Below, piece after piece: positions 32,923 through 45,694 of a DNA stretch of 64,000 nucleotides (positions are counted from its first letter, which is position 1; each line of letters begins with the position of its first letter). A program made the translations under genes and the position numbers. The stretch spans positions 32,850,580 through 32,914,579 of the forward strand of contig NC_088678.1 in NCBI RefSeq assembly GCF_950023065.1, in the 5' to 3' direction. The DNA comes from Planococcus citri (Eukaryota; Arthropoda; Insecta; Hemiptera; Pseudococcidae). The notes below the pieces were generated by a model. That model saw only the letters and a list, made by a program, of their open reading frames with translations, had not been told where the DNA came from and did no database searches.

Positions 32923-35900
32923 TAAATTAAGAGTCATGTTTTATACTTACTTAATTATGTTCATATTTTTATGATTAAAAACATTTGTAATTCTATTTCA
33001 AGTTTTCCTCGTGTGCATTGTTTCTTTCTCCTATTGAAAATATTTTTCCAAAATTCTGTGATTTTTAAAAACATTGGAATAAATTGAAATAAGTCCTTGA
33101 CATAGTTATTGTTAAATTTTGTGAAATTGTTTGAAAAATTGATCAATTTCAAACATTCAAGTTACATAGACAGTAGACTGATAATTATTAAGCCTGAGCT
33201 TTGAAAACTTGAAAAAAATTTCATTTTATCACTTTTGAAAATTTTGAAAAAATTTGGTCGAGTTCCTGAAATTATGCCAGCCTCAAAAATTGACGATTTT
33301 GAGAACTAGAAGGTCCTGGAGGAAGGGGGGAGGTTAATAAATTGTCAGATCAAATTTCCAAGAGCTAGTGGATTTCCAGAATTCTACAAGAATATGTACT
33401 AGATAAAGGTATATCAGATTTTACAATATTTTGCCAACGTTTTAAGAACTCGGAAGGCAAATTGATTAATTATTAATATCATGTCGGACTGTTCATCACA
33501 ATGATCCATGTAACGTTATGACTTACTTACTAACATTTTTTCAATACAATGCCTCATTAAAATTCACTACATTCATAGGTAGACTATCCAAGCGAGCTAA
33601 GAACATTTTTCATTCAATTCAGCACACATTAAATCAAAGTACAAACACCATTGAAAAAAGCTTCGGACGAACGTGTTGCCTATCCTAAAATTTGAAGTGC
33701 TTTATGTTGAAAACATTGAAAAATAATTTCTGATGTTCATCAGAATAGATCTCAGTTTTTTTTTTTTTTTTTTTTTTTGAAAAGTAGAGACTTTAATGGT
33801 GGTTAAAGAGGCTCAAGTGATCGTACTGAAAATTTTCAGATGAATAGCCTTTATGAAGGATAGGATTGGGAGTTTTAAAAATGTTAAAAAATATATTTTT
33901 ATATCCTACCATATTTTGAAAAATTTTGGAATTATATTTGAGTTTAATGAATCACGCTATAGCTCTCAGAAAAGTAAAAAGGGATTGAAAAACTCCAAAA
34001 AACTGCATTCAATAGTCCTAAAATACACAAATAATTTACCCCATCAATATAGAAAATTTTCAATACGTAATTTTTGCAATTCTTTAGTGTTTTTTATTCT
34101 TCTAAACGCCAGTGAGAGGGTATTATTCATTTCTAATCCAAATAATATGATTTTAAAAATGAAAAAAAAAAAAAAAAAAAAAACACGAGAAGGTTTTAAA
34201 AATGACCAAATTTTTTTAAGGCGCGGATCCCAATTTCCAAAGTGGGTTAAAAGTCTGACATTTTTTGCACGTTCATTATTCTAAAAAAAAATCCAAAAAC
34301 AACTCATACTAATTATTGGCATGAATAGTCAGTCGAGAAGTTATGATTGCAGATTGGTTGATTTACTTTACGCAATCTATTACATAGGTATGTACAGGCC
34401 TTTTTTTGTATTTCATTTCTGAGAGGGACGCTAAATTGAAGCTGCAAGTCCCTAATTTTCATACGCCTCCCCCAACCCTGTACATAATTTGAATTTTTGA
34501 GTGGAAAAACCGAAGTACTCACACTAAATTATTTTTTTATTGTTTAATTCAACAAATATTTTCGAAATTATAAGAAGAACCTAACTTATGTTTTAATTTA
34601 AGTACAAGGTAAGTACTGACAAGGGAACCCTCCCACATGATAATCACCGATTTGAATTAAATTTTAACTGGTAGAAAGAAGACCTCAAAAAACCCTCCAT
34701 ACTCCAATTTTCAGCTGCTGAAGTTCATTTTTCGATTTTTGACGAGTGTTTGAAGTTTTGTGTGCACATGGTAAAGTTGTTCTGTGAAAAATGGCCGTTT
34801 CTCCACACCACATGAACTTCAGCAACTGAAATTATGGTCAAAGAGTGTATGCTTGATACTCAATCGAAAAGCACTACCGTCGACCAGATCTGGAATTATC
34901 ATCAGAAATCGATTTTTCTCACATAGCATGAGAAAAAGTAGATAATAAAAAATACAAAAAACTTCAAACGCTCACCAAAAACAGAAAAATCAACTTCAGA
35001 AGCTGAAAATTGGAGGATGGGGGTTTTCCGAGGTCCTCTTTTCATCAGTCCAAGTTTCATTCAAATCGGAGATTATCATGAGGGAGGGTTCTCTTGAGAG
35101 TACAAACTTGAATGCTAATCAATTTTATATTTAGAGCAATTTCCAAATTTTCATCATAATTCTGATCTCGTTTTTTGCACTTTACTATTCTAATATCATA
35201 ATATGTAATTCAAAATTTTTTGAAAAAGTTACTAACATTTATTCATTTTTTAGTTTATATGGAATTTTTTTGATATTTTCGAAATTTTCTTTGGGGGGAC
35301 GGGGTCCCCCTGCGCTCCCCCACGAAAAAACCCTGGGTATGTACATTTATGTATTTGTAACATTTAGCTGTTGCACGAGATTGAGGATTTTTAACCTCTA
35401 AACTTGAAAGTTAGATAAATCTAGATTTTAAATCATTTATGTGATATCTATTTAGTCTATCCATAAGTACATATCATTAGGATTAATTAATTCTTGAATT
35501 AAGTCATTTAGATGCTCAGAAATTCTTTTTTGATAATCAATACTACATACCTACATATTATGTGTTGATATTACCCACATGTGTTTAACTGAATTGATAT
35601 TGAGATCGAGAAATAAGCAACATTTCATTAGGATCAACTCGTAAATATTGAATGGATTCATTTTCTTGATTATTTTTCAATAACTTCAGTACGACTTTTT
35701 TTTTAGTATACATATTTTCATAGATCTTTCCATTAGATACAATTGATTGACGGAAAACTCATAGGTAGGTAGATAAAATGGCTTCATTTCGTGCATTGTA
35801 TCCACTAGTTTTTAATGTTGGTTCATAATTATAAAATTTCAATTTTTGTCTATTTTTAAAATTGAAAGAGCTATGATCGATTAAAATTTTTGAAAAGCTA

Positions 35901-37261
35901 TAGCATTTTCAATTTTAGACATGGACAATAAATGAAAATGGATTTTTTCGTGGACTCACAATTCAAAGTTCTACAAGTTGAGTTACATTTATTATTTGCC
36001 TTAGCTCAAAATAGAATGCAATACAGCCTTTTAAAAATTCAAAAGTCCTTTAAATTTTACATTTTAAAATTTCTAAAAAATTCTTAAGAGCCCCTACATT
36101 TTATGAGTTTGGGCAAAACGAATGACACCTGATTTTGTGGAACTTCGAATTATCTAGTATGATTACAAAAAACGTCATTTTCAAAAATTGCACATGTTTG
36201 TAAATTTGGAGGTGCACGAATTACTTTAAAATTTCGAAATGCGAAATTCAAAAGGCTTCGAAATTTTTAAAATTCTCTAGCGACTTCAATTTGAATGTAT
36301 GTAGATAAATAATTACTAAAATTCAACTCGAGAACTTTGAATGGCCTAAAAAAATTATGTTCAAAATTAGAGGTACTATGGTATTTTAAAAATTTTCACC
36401 ACCTGTTCTTTGAACAAAATAATTAATTAAATATTTTTGATACAACAATAGATCAAGCATAAAGAAAGAAATGAGCAATTATCTCGCCACTTTTGTGACT
36501 TCAGACCGCAATAAATGTGTTTAAAATCGTCTTAACAATTACTAATTTTTTTTTCAAATTTCTAAACTCTGTGGTTTCACAATGGTTGAAAAAAATCTCC
36601 TCTTGAAAGTCGATAAAAATCATTTCGACACAGATCACCTGCACTTCTGAACACTTTTTCTTTCCATCTTAGCATCACTTTCGTTACCTACATATGATAG
36701 ATGCCAAAAGACCCACTTAAAAATATAACCAGTGTAGACTAACAATCAAAAAAATTTGTATCAGCCAAAAAAAAAAACAATTCTTGGCCGCCGTCCTTTT
36801 CACAACTTCACACAAATAAAACACTGCTACAGTGCTATTCTGACGTCAATTTCCCATCTTCTATTGCTTTTCTTTTCAGCCGATCGTATAAAAATAACAA
36901 ACAAACCAATTTCGCGTAATTATTGACGAAAGTTTTTCATGATTTTGGAACTGCCGCAACGTATGTCTCCGATTCAACCCATGACCGTTAATAAAGAAGT
37001 TCATTCATTAACTAAAACTGTCGAACTGTCTGTTACAAGTATGTACACATTGCACGCGTCATGGCACAGCTTATAGGCTATGTTCCAAGAGTGGGGCGAA
37101 GAGAAGGGTGGTCTCTGGTAACCTTCCCGACAATGCGAATGCGACTGATACCTAATTCTTGATAAATCAGTAAATTTCGTAATGATAACGTAAATCCTGC
37201 TGACAATACTTCTCGTGTGCTTCGTGCAATGATTTTCTTCGAGTTGAGAATTTCGTCTGAC
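32923..37261. other. Intergenic spacer between copies G and H
   Basis: The largest spacer (4.3 kb). It contains an inverted-repeat element at 34612-35101, long A- and T-runs at about 33758 and 34160, and a short GC-rich patch at about 35293-35335 that stands out from the AT-rich background. No recognisable gene. Confidence 0.55.
34612..35101. mobile_element. Inverted-repeat MITE-like element
   Basis: The arm starting GTACTGACAAGGGAACCCTC is mirrored by GAGGGTTCTCTTGAGAGTAC. Pairing continues through GATAATC, TCCAATTTTCAG and TTCAAAC-type words on both sides, so about 200 bp of each arm pair. No coding frame. GTAC at both tips may be a target duplication or part of the repeat. Confidence 0.7.
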
Positions 37262-37271
37262 GATAAGATAA
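37262..37271 (+). promoter_or_regulatory. GATAAGATAA box upstream of copy H
   Basis: Perfect copy of the array motif, 168 bp before the H start codon. Confidence 0.6.
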
Positions 37272-37429
37272 AAGCGATCATCGAGTTGTGCGAATAAACC
37301 GCCTGGTAAAACGTGAAATGCACGCACCTAAAGAAAAATATCGTGCAGTTATGAATTTATTATAGTGAAAAAATTCAATTTTTTGTCAATAATTACTTAC
37401 CTGATGTTGTGATATTTCCAAAATCAAAA

Positions 37430-40400
37430 ATGAAGTTCCAGTTTCGTAATTCCGGATTTGTTAAAGAGGTAAGTAAGTACCAGTGTATGAAATATTCTTA
37501 CCTATAAATTAATGTTTGATTTTTGAACACGTAGAAATTTACATATTGCGAATGATGTAAATATTTTATCTATGAGATGATAATTTTTGAAATTATCAAA
37601 TTTACTCGAGATCGTGATACTTATTCAATTAAAATTGTAAATCATTTAGAATGCTTAAATTCAAATGGATTTAGTACTCGAACGTGAAAATATTTTTATA
37701 AAATGGGTATTTATTCCTATCGCAATGTCGTAAATCAATTTTTATAATTTTTTTCCAAGTAGATATACCAAAATTTTCCACTTTTCAGTCAAGAGACAGC
37801 GTAACTCACATTACTAGATACCCACCTACGACCTATTTAAAAAAAAAAAAACTATTGCAACTCGAAAATTTAACAATTATTCAGCAAAAGTCGAAATTTT
37901 TCCATTGGATATTTTACTCATTTTACGAGAAAACAAGGAAGTTAGGTAATCACATCGACACATATTCGTATTTTTTCATCAGATTTGGCCTATCAATTAA
38001 TTAGGTAGGCGCCTAAAAACCCATTTTAAAACATTACATTCCTCTTACCTGAACGTAGATAGATGTTTTAGCTCAATTAATGGCTCATTGAGCTCATACG
38101 AAGCACAAAATTCGTTAAAACTCAAGTATTCTTTTAGATAACTGATAACACTTACTTGAACCATCATTCATAAGTGGCTCGGTTTCATGGTTAACCAGCA
38201 TGATCTGAAAAATCAAATCGTACCTATAACAAAATTATTAATAACGTGTTTGGCTACTGGCTATTAAAGCGTGAAAAATGATTCAATTATTCACATCGAT
38301 TTAAATAATATATCCAACTTTAATTGCCTATATAGATAGATTCTAAAGAAATAAAACAAGATGCATACTTGCATTTTTCAAGTCTGGAATGCTAATTTAT
38401 TCATTTCTCGGATGGAAAAATATTTTATGATGTTACTCTGTACAATTAGAGATCTAATAAAAAGTCAATTAGGTATACCTATCTCTAAGAATATTTTCCA
38501 TCGTTCTCAATGAATTTAAAAAAAAAAATACCACGTGATAAAAAATTGCATGCGAATATAAACAATCGAGACATCAGATTTTTAATGATATAGAATTAAA
38601 AATCAGTATTTCGAAATAATTCCTCGAGTATAATAATTAATTTTTTATTATTAGGTGACTTTTGTTATGATAACCTTGACCATATACATTTTCGAAGGAA
38701 TTGGTCGAAGTTACATCGTATTCTTGTTCAAACAATTGAAACTGCCAGATTCACCAATTACGTTGAACGAAGTACAAGAATCATGGATTGGTAGGTATCA
38801 CCTTATTTGACAATTTTACAATTATAGTGCATGTTACATCCTTGTAATTATCTTTCGAGTGAGTTCAATACACATTAGATTAAAATGTTCTGCATACATT
38901 AGGGAGGAAAGGGTGTTTTTTTCTCAAAATTCGATGCGAGGATGGTACAAATTTTTTAAGCAAATCTGAAAAAAAAAATTGTGAAAATCAACTCGGGTTG
39001 TTGACCTTTTCTAATCTCTAATGAAATCTGACTAAGAGTGTACTTAGTAGGTATCTACATTATTATATGAATGTTTTTGCTCTAAAATTCCAATGATATT
39101 ATTTTTCTCTTAAAATATATCCTCAAGTGGCACTTCTTAAAAATCACTTTTTTCGTGGGCTTTTGGTACCTAAAATTATGATTCATATTTTCCTTTCTTG
39201 GTGAAAATCATTCGTGTCAATTTCTTCCTCAATTCTTTTTCAAGCAATCACTCTCTAATATGAATAAAACATTTCTTCCCATCCAAACTATGCACATGTA
39301 GTTACTTTTAAATAAGATACTCAGTATTAAAAAGATATAGGTAGGTAGGTATCATGCCTTATCCAACAAACCTGCATTATGTTCCAAGCCCCTAGCGAAA
39401 TACCTATGGAATGCAAGTTCCAATCTGACACCGCCTGCAAAAATAAAAAACACTCATCAGGGAACATTTAAGTACAAATTGCCAAAAGGAGATGTTATAA
39501 TAAAGCGATGCCCGAAGATAACTCGCATACCATTATGCTGTAATAATTAAATAATTAATTTAAGAAATTGAAAAACTGCACAGCATAGGTACAGTAATCT
39601 AACTAATCGATAAGTATACGGTCGGTAGATGAAAATTAATAGACGAAAATGCAGGTTAGCATATTTTTCTGTTAGACAGTTCTCATCATAGCGTCGTGAG
39701 GTACCTATTGTTTACGATATTATAGCTCGAGTCTTTATGCCACAGTGTATCGAATTACATGTCTAATTATTCTCTTTTTTATGATACATACCTAATTTTA
39801 TCTTATTGTGTGTGTTCTTACAATCACGTACTAGGTATTCATTGGAATCGTTTAATTATTTTTGATCTATTTGTAGCATACCTACCTAATGGGCAAATAA
39901 TATTATAAAAATCGTTTGATATCCATGCCACTTGTCATTTTATGATTTGTCAGAACAACTTTTTTTTTTCAAAATGAAAAAAAAATTCATAAGATAGGTA
40001 AATAAGGGTAAGGGTACCAATGATCGACCCCCTAGTTCATTTTTCGAATTTCTCGGAGCCAAATTGAGCTGGAAGTGTCTGTGATGGCTTGAACGATAGC
40101 TTGACACGTCTACTTCAACATCCCAAAGCTCCAAGACCCAACATTTTCATTTACTCTCTTTTTTTACATTTTTCGAAAAAGTTCAAAAATTCAACCAAAA
40201 AAAAGTGACCCAAATATCGACCCCTCAAAAAACGTGTTAAAATTTAAAAATGAGTAAAAACACCAAAATCAAAGTCCAAATATGTTAAAACAGATATTTA
40301 TTACTTGACATATCAACATAAAAGTACCTTAGAACATTTTACCGGAAACTTCGGCCCATTTCTTACAATTTTGGTTCATCTTTTGGCATATCTGTAGCAA

Positions 40401-43400
40401 AAAAAAGTATGGAAATTGCCAAAACAATGGGGGGTAGAATTTAGGGCACTTCATAAAAGTAAAATTGACCAGAAATTTGAAAACTCGCCGTTGAAATTAT
40501 CCAAAAAGTAATTACTACTAATTATTCGTTCAACTGTCAGCTTTAAATAAAAATTAACACAAAATTTATCCGCCAAAAACTATTTTCACAACCTCACTTG
40601 GAACAAATTTTAAAATTTAATGTTGACTTTCTGATTTTCGTTTTTTGCTTGTCATTTCTCACCATTTGGCTTTAAAGCGGTTATTTTGGTCTCATTCGCT
40701 TTTACTGTGAAAAAGGAATAGGGCAAAACACTCTGACGTCACACAGTGTATAAGTGGTTGCAGATCTTGATTCCCCTTACATTCTGTAGGGTTCAAGCTA
40801 GTTCAAGCTAGTCATTGTTCTGTCCACTTTGCACTTTGATAAGTCCAGACTTTCAAACCATCTCGAGCACCCCATTATTTGATTGCTCAAAATTGTAGAG
40901 AATTTTATCCCCTTTTCAACCGTACTACATTTTTTGAAATCCACGAAAGTCTTCCTTGAGAAAATTTGCTTGATGAGCTGCAAAGGTAGCCAATTCATCT
41001 CATTGTTCTGTCCACTTTGTACATTGATACACCCAAACCTTCAAACCAATCTCAAGGACCCCATTATTTCATGGCTATAAATTGTAGAGAATTTTGTCCC
41101 CTTTCCGATGGTACTGAATTTTTTGAAATCCTCAAAGGTCTTCCTTGAGGAAATTGAATCAAGGAGCAGAAAAAGGTGGCAAAATTCAACTTATTGTTCT
41201 GTCAACTTTGCACTTTGAGGTGGCAGAACTTTTAAACCGTCTCTAAGACCCCATTATTTTATGGTTCCAAATTGTAGAGAATTTTATCCCCTTTCCAACG
41301 GTAATACATTTTTTGAAATTCTCAAAGGTCTTTCTTGAGAAAATTGGCTTAAGGAGCAGAAAAATGTGACAAAATTCAACTTGTTGTTCTGTCAACTTTG
41401 CACTTTGAGGTAGCAGAACTTTTAAACCATCTCGAGGACCCTATTATTTTATGTCTCAAAATTGTAGAGAATTTTATTTCTTTTCCAACGGTAACTCCGA
41501 GAACCCAAAACTAGGCCAAGAATTCTGAAATTCCTAAAAATAGTGTCATGCAACCTCAAAATGTGCTAAAATTTCGCGAAAAATGTTGGACGAATATGTT
41601 CACGAGCAGTTTTGAAGAATTCTGAAACAGAAAAAGTGCTGAAATTACGAGAAAAAGTCAAATATTTCAACGGGAATGTTTCTTGATACCTAATTTTGAA
41701 GAATTTAAAGTTCAAAACGGGATCATTATTTTTTGGATTTTTTGAAAATGTGGTCTGCGATCTATCAAAATACGTTAGAATTTGAGCAGAAAATCGAAAA
41801 TTTCTATCAAAATTTTATTCGAGCGCTTTTGAAGAGTTTAATTAATTTTTTGGGTTGTGAAAAGTGTCCTGCAGCACATCAAAATGAGTCACATACTTGT
41901 AAAGAAGGTAGAAAGTCAGATTTTCAAAGAGTAAAATGAGATGGAAGTTAGAATGCACAAATTCCAAGATTTGAAATCTCAAAAATGGACCCTCCTGGAG
42001 AAAAACTCAAAGTAATGACACATGAACGATTGGAATTTTGATCCTGTAGAATTTTCGTTCCCATCATTTTCGTCATAAACGTCTTTGTTCCGCTCCAGAG
42101 GCTCTTCAATGTTTCAAATGTTTCAATTCAATTTTTAAAAAATTCAGTTTTATGAATATATTTTGAAAATGAAACTTCCTAGAAAAATATAAATGTCATA
42201 GAACACGAGATGGTTGAAAAATCAATTTGCTAAACATAACTGAGGCCTTTATCATTTTCATTTCCCAAACAGATCCACGATCAAAATTCACGTTTGTGGC
42301 CAAAAAATTACAAACTGAGTATCTATACCTTACTTACATAAAATGTCATTTCTCTTTTTAAAATTGAAAATTATAATTTATCGTGGAGCCAAATAATGAT
42401 GTATGAGGACTAAATCCTTCAAAATTGGTCTCAAAATTGTAGACATTTTTTTTTTCAAGTGGGTGTAAACTCTTTTTTCCAAAGAAAGTTTTGAATCATG
42501 GATATACGAGTATGTACTAATATTTAATTTGGCTTCACTCCAGAATATGTGTTTCTTGAATTAGGTACATTTGAAACGCTTTTCATTCTTCAACTCTTAA
42601 CCTCAATTTTGCTTGAATAATAAAAATACTATAATTATAATTATGTAGTTCATATTTTCTTTAGTAGGTCTATCTTCATTGAGATTTAACATGAGAACTT
42701 TTATTTTTTTTTGCAGCCAGCGCTTTTGGGTTCCTGTCTCCTATAGGATGCCTACTTTCAGGCACTGTGATGGATATGTTTGGACGAAAATCCTACTTTT
42801 TCATAATGTACATTCCACTGATAATTTCCTGGTTGATGATTGCCTTCGCATCAAATTATGAAATGCTATTCTATGGCATGATAATTCAAGGATTTGGTAT
42901 AGGTAAGAAAAATACTTAAATACCCCTAATACATCAAGAAAAATATTTTTTCATGTCTTTAAATACACTACCTACATCTTTATTTCATCTCTCTTACAGG
43001 TATGTCATTTTGTGCATCCACCTACATCTCGGAGATCTCTACAACCCAAAACAGAGGCGCCTACCTGGGTCTAATACAGATAGCCTACTGTGTCGGTATC
43101 CTAATTTGTAACGTATCGATGTATTACTTGAATTGGGATGTCGTGGCCATAGTTTACGCCGCATTAGCCATCATCAGCACGTTGCTAATGTTAATTCTAA
43201 TAGAATCTCCGACATGGTTATACAGCAAAGGACGAATTGAGAAATCGATCGAGGCACTCAGCTCACTCAGATGTTCACATCCGGACGATATGAGAGACGA
43301 AATAGAAGATATGGAAAAATCTCGCGACAGCTCGATCAAATTATCACTCAGAGAGACTTTGAAAAACGTTCTCAGAGCGTGGAAACCTTTACTGATGAGC

Positions 43401-44039
43401 GTGCTGATAAAACTCCTATTGCAAAATTCTGGTTATTCTATCATGAGCTCGTATACGATTACGGTCTTCGATCAATTAAAATTACCCCTAGATAGTTCTC
43501 GTTTCACAATCGAATACTCGGTGGCCGGATTCGTAGGCAGTATAGCCACAGCTTTCTTTATGCATACACTAAATCGAAAAACTCTGCTGTTCAGTACCTC
43601 GTTTGTTATGGGAATATGTATGGTGGTTGTTGGCATATATGAGGAAATTTTCTACTTCGATAGTGATAAAATTTTTGCCTACATTGTACCGATAGCTTTT
43701 TACGTAAATACATTCGCTAATAATCTAGGTGCAGAACCTATAATATTTTGTCTGGGAGGTGAACTGTTTCCAAATGAGGCACGAGGTATACTCAATGGAA
43801 TTTATGGAGCTGTCGATAATCTCTATATGTCAGCTTCTATGAAAGTATTTCCGAATTTTATAAACGCTGTGGGAGTTAAATTAGTTATTTGGACGTTCGC
43901 TTTGTTCTCATTTATTGTTGCTGTATATGGTGTTTATATTTTACCCGAAACCAAAGGTAAGACTTTAAATGAAGTGCAAGAGGAGTATTTTAAAAAAAAG
44001 AAAAGAAATGTCGATGATAATATTGACCAAGAAGTGTAA
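37430..44039 (+). CDS. Tret1-like MFS sugar transporter (copy H)
   Basis: Exons 37430-37468, 38655-38790, 42717-42902 and 43000-44039, 1401 nt, 466 aa. It is the longest gene of the array because introns 1 and 2 are 1186 and 3926 bp; intron 3 is 97 bp. All are GT-AG. It is a sugar-porter MFS protein with helix 1 in exon 2, FGRK in exon 3, NRGA at helix 4, IESPTWL in place of PESPxWL, QNSGY in helix 7, ELFPNEARG, PETKG and a lysine-rich tail. GAEPIIF replaces GPGPIPW in helix 10, placing an acidic residue in a helix that lines the substrate path in family members, which is unique among these copies. Exon 2 is also divergent (KQLKLP instead of HQLDLP). All frames are open. Substrate unknown. 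Confidence 0.9.
37469..38654 (+). other. Intron 1 of copy H
   Basis: 1.19 kb AT-rich intron; no nested gene or repeat end recognised. Confidence 0.6.
38791..42716 (+). other. Intron 2 of copy H
   Basis: 3.9 kb intron containing a tandem repeat of about 190 bp at 40817-41500 and AT-rich filler. Open frames on either strand (for example about 39940-40134 and 41733-41939) are short, unsupported and lie in low-complexity sequence. Confidence 0.6.
40817..41500. repeat. Tandem repeat of about 190 bp, 3.6 copies
   Basis: Units begin with GTTCTGTCxACTTTG at 40817, 41004, 41196 and 41386 (periods 187, 192 and 190). Each carries a conserved ATTGTAGAGAATTTT word and a CTCAAAGGTCTTCCTTGAG-like word. 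Units are diverged by roughly 10-20 percent by eye, so the array is old. Confidence 0.85.
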
Positions 44040-45570
44040 TTTTTACTGGATTGCATTCGTTTCATTCGTTTGTTTTTGAGATTATTGCTTTGTATTTTTT
44101 TTTTCAATTTGCCAATATAATTTTTTTTCAAATATAAAATTGATTTTGAACATCTTTTTTTTAACAATTTGAAGGAGTATACGATTTGATAGGTGCCTAA
44201 TCAGAATTTTAATTTTAATGATATACACTCCGAAAGAATACGTCTCAGTGAAAAGTGCTGTACTACATAAAATTTATCTTTGTGAACATCGTCCTTCGCT
44301 CCCCTCCCTTCCTCTCTGTATTTCTCCATTAATTTTTGTCAAACCATAGATACAGTGTTATAGATTTTTAGTTTAGAAAAGTAAATAAATAAGCATATAG
44401 CAAAGATCAAGGAAATTCTCAAAGATTATCCAGATGAAAATGATGAATTGAATTGTACGTTCTACGGGATTTTTAAGGAAAAATTCATTTCCCAAGAAAA
44501 ATAGAAAAAAATTGGGTGTAAATTTTGAAAACAGCTTGACAATTTTTGACCGATGAGCTCTAGGTAAACTGCAAACAATCATCATAAATATAGGTATGAT
44601 TTTAAAAAATGTAAATACAGAATGTCCCAAATCCAATTATCATTAGATTTTATTAAAAAATTTCTGCATGTATTCAAAATATTCCAAGGGCATTGATTTA
44701 TTAAAAACAATACTATTCAATTTTTTTTACAATTTTTTTCAGGGATGGAGTAAAAACAATTCATGGACAAAAAATTATGAAAAATTCAATCTAATTTTAT
44801 TACGATCAATTTTTTTTCACTCGTCTTAAAAATGATCTATCCTGGAATGATTTTTTGGGGGAATGGTGACTGAAATTCACTGGTCATAAAATTATGGCAC
44901 GGAAATCAAATTTTAAATTTTTTTCCGATTATTGAGGATTGTGCCTCTTAGATAATTTTACGTATTTTAACGATCGTTGACGTTGGATCACTGATCTGCT
45001 GCCCTCCATTTGGAATTTGGATGCAATTCTGATGCATTGAAGTAGCATTCTTGAAAGAAAGAAATCATGCACATTTTAAATAAACATGGGCAGACAAATT
45101 ATTGTATGGGTAGAGACTAAACGATATCATGAAAACCTTTTCAACCATCAATTTTCATTTATCCCTCGTCGTTATTGTCGAAATACGTAGCACAGGAATC
45201 ACTTACTTTTTCAACATATCTGAAGTAGGTATTATATCCAGGCATGTAAATCTCGTGCTTTTACATACCCACATAAGTAGGTATTATTTTCTACTAAATT
45301 TTCCTTCATGCACAACTATGACATCATCATTTATTAATAGAGTACCTACCTACGAAAGTATAATAGTGTTGTAATAAAGAAATCATAATTATCAGGAAAG
45401 TAATCCCATCAGGCCTAAGGGCTAAGCTTCGCAACTCATGATCTGTCACTTCATAACAAAAATTTCTCAAAATACTTGATGAAACCATGTATCTTTTTTC
45501 ATCATTTCTCCAAAAGTAGAAGCTGATTTTGAATTGTTATTAGTCTACCTACCTACCTATCGTATGACGC
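44040..45570. other. Intergenic spacer between copies H and I
   Basis: 1.5 kb AT-rich sequence with no recognisable gene. The frames at 44373-44636 and 45129-45374 have no similarity I recognise. Confidence 0.55.
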
Positions 45571-45580
45571 GATAAGATAA
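45571..45580 (+). promoter_or_regulatory. GATAAGATAA box upstream of copy I
   Basis: Lies 124 bp before the I start codon; a TTTATAAG word follows at about 45624. The downstream stretch TTTCATCATTCTTT is shared with the promoter of K. Confidence 0.6.
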
Positions 45581-45694
45581 TAGAAAACGAAAAAATAAAA
45601 AAACAAAAAGTAATAATCCACACTTTATAAGAAACTACCTATCAAGGATTTCATCATTCTTTGATGAGCAATCAATGGAACCACTACATGCAAA

